From contig JAGHDA010000218.1 of the NCBI GenBank assembly GCA_021160185.1, positions 1-10,590 on the forward strand: a stretch of DNA of 10,590 bases. The letters run 5' to 3'. Positions 6,649 to 10,590 of the stretch are shown in pieces (the stretch's first letter is position 1; each line of letters starts with the position of its first letter). The position numbers were made by a program, and so were the translations under genes. The notes beneath the pieces were generated by a model, which searched no databases, was not told where the DNA came from, and was given only the letters and a program-made list of their open reading frames with translations. Source of the stretch: Verrucomicrobiota bacterium (lineage in GTDB: Bacteria; Verrucomicrobiota; Verrucomicrobiia; Limisphaerales; CAZBKV01).

Positions 6649-8283
6649 ATGTCTATGAACACGCAACGTCGAAGACACGGAGGAAGCCTCCTTGCCGTCT
6701 TGTGCCTTCTTCTGGCCGCGGGATGGCCGCAACCGGCTGGGGCAGGCGCGCCGCCGCGCCGCCCTAATGTCTTGTTCATTCTCGCGGATGATTTGGGGTG
6801 GGCCGACGCCGGCTACAGCGGGTCCGACTTTTACGAGACGCCGAACATCGATCGGCTGGCGCGGGAAGGAGCAGTCTTTACAACGGCCTACACCTGTCCC
6901 AACTGCGCTCCCACGCGGGCGGCCATCCTGAGCGGCCAGTACCCGCCTCGGACGCGTGTCTACAACGTAGGCAGTCTGAATCGAGGCAACGGCAAGCCTC
7001 CCCTCGTGGGGCCGCCGCAACATCAGGACGCGCCTGCGGCGGTGACCACGATCGCCGAAACGTTAAAAAAAGCGGGCTACGTGACGGCGCATTTCGGCAA
7101 GTACCATGTGGGAGGCCATGAAGGCGGTCGGGCCACGCTTCCTGAAAGCCAGGGATTTGATTTCAACTTCGGCGGCGGCCCGGCCGGAAGCCCCGGCAGC
7201 TACTGGGCGGTGAAGAGTCGGTCGGGAGCCTGGCAGTTTGGCCGGCGCATCGGACCGGAACTGGATCCATACGCCGCTCCTTACGACGCGGCCTATCTTG
7301 CCCGATGCCGGTTCTGGGCAGAGCCGAACCGCCGGCTCCCGGCCTCTCTGGCGGGAACGAAGAAGCACGTGGGCGACGCCCTGACTGACGCGGCGATAGC
7401 GTTTATCGAGTCCCAAAGAAAAAGCGGCCGTCCTTGGTATGTTCAATTCCATCAATATCTGGTGCATTCGCCCTTGCAGCCGAGGCCGGATCTGCGGGCA
7501 AAATACCAAGCCAAGCGGCTCGCCCGGCCCAGCCGCATCGGTCAGACCAACGTCAACTACGCGGCCATGGTGGAGCAGTTGGACCAGTCCGTGGGTCGGC
7601 TGCTTGCTTACTTGACCGATCCGGACGGCAACGGGGATTGCTCGGACAGCTTGGCGAAGAACACCCTGGTGATCTTTTACTCTGACAACGGCGGCCCCCG
7701 AGGCAGCACGAGCAATTTTCCGCTCCGGGGCTACAAGGGAATGTTCTACGAGGGCGGCGTGCGGGTTCCGCTCATTTTCTGGATGCCGGGACGCGCGCCG
7801 CACCGGACCCACAGCGCGCCCGTCATCATGGTGGACTTTTACAAAACCCTGGCCGACCTGGCCGGCGCGCCCTTGCCCGATCCGCAGGAACAACCTCTGG
7901 ACGGGGTTTCGCTGGCGCCGCTTGTATTCGGGCAGACCGATCGGCTTCCGGAGCGGGCGCTCTACTGGCACTTCCCGGGCTACCTGGACAATCGAGCCGC
8001 CCCCTGCTCCACCATCATCAGGAAAGCCGGCGACAAACGCTACAAGCTCATTTACTATTACGAGACGGCCTCCTGGTCGCTGTTCAATCTCACGGACGAT
8101 CCGTCCGAGACGACCGACCTGGCCGCGACGCCGGCGACCCGGTCGGCTCATCGGGCCGTGGCGGCCGGGCTCGTCGCCGATCTCCGGGCTTGGTTGGACA
8201 AAGTGGGAGCGATTTATCCCACGGTCCGCGCCACGGGCGAGAAGGTCGGTCCGCCCCAATTTGACACAGCTTCTTTCCGCTGA
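6649..8283 (+). CDS. exported type I (formylglycine) sulfatase
   Basis: The 544-residue protein belongs to the alkaline-phosphatase-superfamily sulfatases that hydrolyse sulfate esters. A signal peptide is clear: basic MSMNTQRRRH, hydrophobic SLLAVLCLLLAAG, and a cut near Ala-Gly-Ala at 30-34. The family start PNVLFILADDLGWADAGY gives metal ligands D47 and D48. The catalytic site is CAPTR at 86-90, a CxPxR motif in which C86 would become formylglycine. Other active-site pieces are K151 and H153 (HFGKYHVGG), H273 (LVHSP), D346/N347 (YSDNGG) and K363 (RGYKGMFYEGGVRVP). The C-terminus has the usual YKLIYYYETASWSLFNLTDDPSE segment. Start choice is between ATG 6649 and ATG 6655 (MSM). GGAG at 6635-6638 favours 6649. 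Substrate cannot be read from the sequence, though glycan sulfate is likely in PVC bacteria. No maturase or glycoside hydrolase is next to it. Confidence 0.95.
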   Translation: MSMNTQRRRHGGSLLAVLCLLLAAGWPQPAGAGAPPRRPNVLFILADDLGWADAGYSGSDFYETPNIDRLAREGAVFTTAYTCPNCAPTRAAILSGQYPPRTRVYNVGSLNRGNGKPPLVGPPQHQDAPAAVTTIAETLKKAGYVTAHFGKYHVGGHEGGRATLPESQGFDFNFGGGPAGSPGSYWAVKSRSGAWQFGRRIGPELDPYAAPYDAAYLARCRFWAEPNRRLPASLAGTKKHVGDALTDAAIAFIESQRKSGRPWYVQFHQYLVHSPLQPRPDLRAKYQAKRLARPSRIGQTNVNYAAMVEQLDQSVGRLLAYLTDPDGNGDCSDSLAKNTLVIFYSDNGGPRGSTSNFPLRGYKGMFYEGGVRVPLIFWMPGRAPHRTHSAPVIMVDFYKTLADLAGAPLPDPQEQPLDGVSLAPLVFGQTDRLPERALYWHFPGYLDNRAAPCSTIIRKAGDKRYKLIYYYETASWSLFNLTDDPSETTDLAATPATRSAHRAVAAGLVADLRAWLDKVGAIYPTVRATGEKVGPPQFDTASFR

Positions 8284-8292
8284 GCGGGTTGC

Positions 8293-8320
8293 GCGTCCGA
8301 TCCTGCGCTGGAACGGACGC
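8293..8320 (+). terminator. hairpin ten bases after the sulfatase stop, possible terminator
   Basis: GCGTCCG (8293-8299) and CGGACGC (8314-8320) form a perfect 7-bp GC-rich stem with a 14-base loop. Position right after the stop 8281-8283 suits transcription termination, but there is no T-run downstream. Confidence 0.35.
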
Positions 8321-8344
8321 AGGGCCTGCAAGAGGCTGGAGGCT

Positions 8345-8364
8345 CGCTCAATGACGCTTGAGCG
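8345..8364. promoter_or_regulatory. perfect 7-bp inverted repeat upstream of the sensor gene
   Basis: CGCTCAA (8345-8351) and TTGAGCG (8358-8364) pair exactly around TGACGC. It lies 123 bases before the sensor start and 61 bases after the sulfatase stop, without a T-run. It could be a second element of a terminator pair or an operator for the sensor gene. Confidence 0.35.
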
Positions 8365-8487
8365 GCGGGGGTTGGCTCTGTTAGGTTCGCTTGCGAGGAG
8401 CAACCCGGGCTGCGGCGGCGCCTGCGTTCCCCGCCCGCCCCGCGGCGGCGGCAACATCCGGAAGATTGATTGAAGATCGGACGCGCA

Positions 8488-10590
8488 ATGAACAAAGAGG
8501 AGGAGCGATCGCAACAGGACGGTTTTCTGGGGCTCGGCAAGGCGGAGGCGGGCCGCTTGCGGAAGCAGCTTGGGCTGATTTTCGCGGCGGGCGCGTTGTT
8601 GACGCTTGGGGGGGTCGTGTGGGCGGAGATGTCGCGGGCGAACGCATTCCGCTGTGAAACCCAACGCATGATTCGGGCCCAGGCGATGAGCTGGACCCAC
8701 GTATGGGCGCGCCTTTACCTGGCGGCCCGCACCGTGGCGGCCGGCGTGGCCCGATCCGGACCGGCTGCATTCGACCCCTGGGCCGAAGCGGCGCTGGCGG
8801 CTTCGCCGGGGATCGAGGGCGTAGGCTTCGGACGCCAATCGTGGGAGCGGCTGCGCGTCAAGCCCGGAGCGGCCTCCCTGCAGGAGTGGCTGGGGCGAAG
8901 CTGGGCCCGGAACCCGCTTCTCGTGAACGCCGCCGCCAAGGCCCTCCAGAGCCGCTCAATCACGGTCAGCGCCCCGATCAAGCTTTCTCCTCAACGCTTC
9001 GGGTGCGCGCTCTGGGTTCCGGTTTTCGGCGGCGGGCCCGGCCGGCCCTTTGTCGGGTTTGTGACGGCATGGGCGGATCTGGCGAACTTGGCGCGGTTGG
9101 CCGGATTTGAGTCTCTTGAAAAACAGGGCGTCCGGTGGGCCCTCTACGTGCAATTGCCGGGCGGCGGGAAATGGGCGCGGCTTCTTGGCAAGCCCGAGGC
9201 GGAAGCCTTGCGGTCCGATCCTGGAATTCTGATCGGCGGCGTGCGCTGGCGGATCGGCTTGAGCCGCGCCGCGCCGGCGATCTCGATCGGCCGCGTGGCC
9301 GCCGAGGCGGGAGCGGGGCTCCTGCTCGTCTTTCTGGCGATGGGGGCGTGGAGCGCTCGGGTGGAGGTCAAGCGCGCCCGGAGCCGGCTGCTGGCCAAGG
9401 AGCAGGAAGCCAGCCGGGAGAAAGAGCGGTTCGGCCGCCTGCTTGAGGCGCTTCCCGAAGCGACACTCATTCTCAACCCCAAAGGCCGGCTTGTCCTGGC
9501 CAACGCCGCGGCTGGGCGGCTGTTGGGCAAGCCGCGGAGCAAGCTGCTCGGGTGTCCGATCGGCGAGATCGTTCCGGAGCTGAAGCAAGACGAAACCCTC
9601 CTGCCTCAAAGCCTGGCGGGGGAAAAACGCGTCGATCTCCGCCGGGGCGAGGGAGAAACCGTGCGCGTCGCCTGGCTCGGCGCGGAAATGGTCGATCCGG
9701 CTTCGGGAGAGACTCGAATCGTGGCGATTCTCCGGCCCGCTTCGGCGGCGGAGGACGAAACGCTTCGGCGACGGCTGACGGATCAGGCTGTGGAACGGAT
9801 CTTCGCCGGGGCCCCCGTGGCGGCGCTGCGGGTCCGGAACGATCGGATCGCGGGCGCGAATCCGGCGGCCCTCCGGCTTTTGGGCTTGGAACGGGAAGAG
9901 GACGCCGCAGGCCGCGCGCCGGCGGACTTCGCCCCCGAGGAACAGCCTGACGGCCGTCCTTCCCAGGAAGCCTGGACCGAAGGCCTCGCCCTGGCCCGGA
10001 GGGAGGGCAAACAGTGGTTCCGGTTCTTCATCGAAACGCGGGACGAGGTCAAGGGCGTGGAAGTCGCCCTCCTGGCCGCCCCCGTGGAAGGAAGGGACGA
10101 GTCTTGGGTCCTCCTCCACGAAATCAGCCTGGAATGGAGTCGGACAGCCCGATGGCTGGAAACCGCGTGGCAAACAATTACCCTCTCCAGCCGCGACACG
10201 GAACACTGGATCGATCTGGAGGGGCGGTTGGTCTGGGTCAGCCCCTCTGTGGCGTCGCTTCTGGGCTGGATGCCGGACGAGTACGTTCGGCATCCCGGCG
10301 CGCCGGCGTCGCTGGTCCACGAGGAAGATCGCGCTGTGTTTGAGGAAGTCTGGAGCAGTCTGCTCCAAGGCGGCTCGGGCGCAGGGGCGGTCGTGCGCCT
10401 GCGGCGCCGGGACGGCCGTTACGTCCGGACGCGGCTTGCGTGGCATCCGGTGTGGGACGGCGACCGCCGCGCGGCGGGTTGCCGGTTGACCGCGGCGCCC
10501 GCTCCGGCTGAAACCGCTCCCGCGCCCGAACCGACGCTGCGATCCGAAACGCAGGAGCTGCTGGAATTCGTCCTGAGCGCCCTGGACGCA
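8488..10590 (+). CDS. membrane-anchored CHASE-like / multi-PAS sensor protein (3' end beyond window)
   Basis: The frame stays open for 701 codons from ATG 8488 to the edge, so the protein is truncated by the window only. After a short charged cytoplasmic start, a first membrane span lies at ~28-48. A periplasmic region (~50-265) looks CHASE-like, with PGIEGVGFG at ~107-115 and ALWVPVFGGGPGRPFVGFVTAWADL at ~174-198. A second span lies at ~267-290, then a charged helical linker (~291-318). PAS-like domains follow: ~315-420 (LLEALPEATLILNPKGRLVLANAAAG), ~432-545 (IFAGAPVAALRVRNDRIAGANPAALRLLG) and ~560-668 (HWIDLEGRLVWVSPSVASLLGWMPDEY, ending in a PAC-like strand). An Ala/Pro linker (670-682) and a new helix (ETQELLEFVLSALDA) suggest yet another PAS or the output domain. 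A histidine kinase is most likely, while GGDEF or other outputs remain possible. An in-frame stop at 8467 limits the start. TTG 8470 is an alternative and no strong ribosome-binding site is seen. Confidence 0.85.
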   Translation, partial: MNKEEERSQQDGFLGLGKAEAGRLRKQLGLIFAAGALLTLGGVVWAEMSRANAFRCETQRMIRAQAMSWTHVWARLYLAARTVAAGVARSGPAAFDPWAEAALAASPGIEGVGFGRQSWERLRVKPGAASLQEWLGRSWARNPLLVNAAAKALQSRSITVSAPIKLSPQRFGCALWVPVFGGGPGRPFVGFVTAWADLANLARLAGFESLEKQGVRWALYVQLPGGGKWARLLGKPEAEALRSDPGILIGGVRWRIGLSRAAPAISIGRVAAEAGAGLLLVFLAMGAWSARVEVKRARSRLLAKEQEASREKERFGRLLEALPEATLILNPKGRLVLANAAAGRLLGKPRSKLLGCPIGEIVPELKQDETLLPQSLAGEKRVDLRRGEGETVRVAWLGAEMVDPASGETRIVAILRPASAAEDETLRRRLTDQAVERIFAGAPVAALRVRNDRIAGANPAALRLLGLEREEDAAGRAPADFAPEEQPDGRPSQEAWTEGLALARREGKQWFRFFIETRDEVKGVEVALLAAPVEGRDESWVLLHEISLEWSRTARWLETAWQTITLSSRDTEHWIDLEGRLVWVSPSVASLLGWMPDEYVRHPGAPASLVHEEDRAVFEEVWSSLLQGGSGAGAVVRLRRRDGRYVRTRLAWHPVWDGDRRAAGCRLTAAPAPAETAPAPEPTLRSETQELLEFVLSALDA

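Noticed and set aside
1498..8384. Shared CTCTGTTAG at 1498-1506 and 8376-8384, both intergenic
   Set aside because: Nine-base matches are common by chance, and the upstream hexamers are not at a consistent distance, so a shared promoter motif is not supported.
7063..8838. 591-codon open frame on the minus strand opposite the sulfatase
   Set aside because: It is antisense to a well-supported sulfatase and runs through the spacer into the sensor gene. The product is Arg/Pro/Gly-rich without domains, typical of shadow frames in high-GC DNA.
8956..10446. 496-codon open frame on the minus strand opposite the sensor gene
   Set aside because: The plus-strand frame gives recognisable membrane spans and PAS domains. 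The antisense product is low-complexity and resembles no family.

Overview
The window is dense, GC-rich bacterial chromosome, apart from a few less GC-rich intergenic stretches. The gene content includes a secreted type I sulfatase, a large secreted CAP/jelly-roll protein whose C-terminus resembles the '...APDLAGPWT...YYRLSV' tails common in Verrucomicrobiota, tryptophan metabolism genes, and a multi-PAS membrane sensor. This suggests a PVC-group bacterium, most plausibly Verrucomicrobiota or a relative. That assignment is an inference from protein style, not from a marker gene. There are no rRNA or tRNA genes, CRISPR arrays, transposases or phage genes.

Layout. (1) Positions 1-1342, plus strand: the last 20 codons of a probable glutamate synthase small subunit (gltD), then trpB after 17 bases. 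(2) Positions 1343-1738: a 396-base non-coding interval with several inverted repeats and an unusual cluster of TTGAC/GTCAA motifs. (3) Positions 1739-3816, plus strand: a secreted CAP-domain protein whose reading frame breaks at a run of six C near its 3' end. (4) Positions 3801-3829: a hairpin between convergent genes. (5) Positions 3835-6411, minus strand: three genes read in the order YugP-type membrane zinc peptidase, trpS, stand-alone cyclic-nucleotide-binding-fold protein. They are separated by 178 and 149 bases, so a single operon is possible but not shown. (6) Positions 6412-6648: a divergent intergenic region. (7) Positions 6649-8283, plus strand: an exported sulfatase. (8) Positions 8284-8487: a spacer with two perfect hairpins. 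(9) Position 8488 to the window end, plus strand: an open-ended sensor protein (TM, CHASE-like periplasmic domain, TM, three PAS-like domains). Its catalytic domain lies outside the window.

Working together: gltD, trpB and trpS touch nitrogen assimilation, tryptophan synthesis and tryptophan charging, but trpB and trpS are not co-transcribed. The sulfatase and CAP protein are export products that fit degradation of sulfated polymers or cell-surface roles. I did not find a clearly new multi-gene system. The strongest unusual points are the frameshifted CAP gene, the TTGAC cluster upstream of it, the structured leader of the cyclic-nucleotide-fold gene, and that protein's altered ligand cassette.
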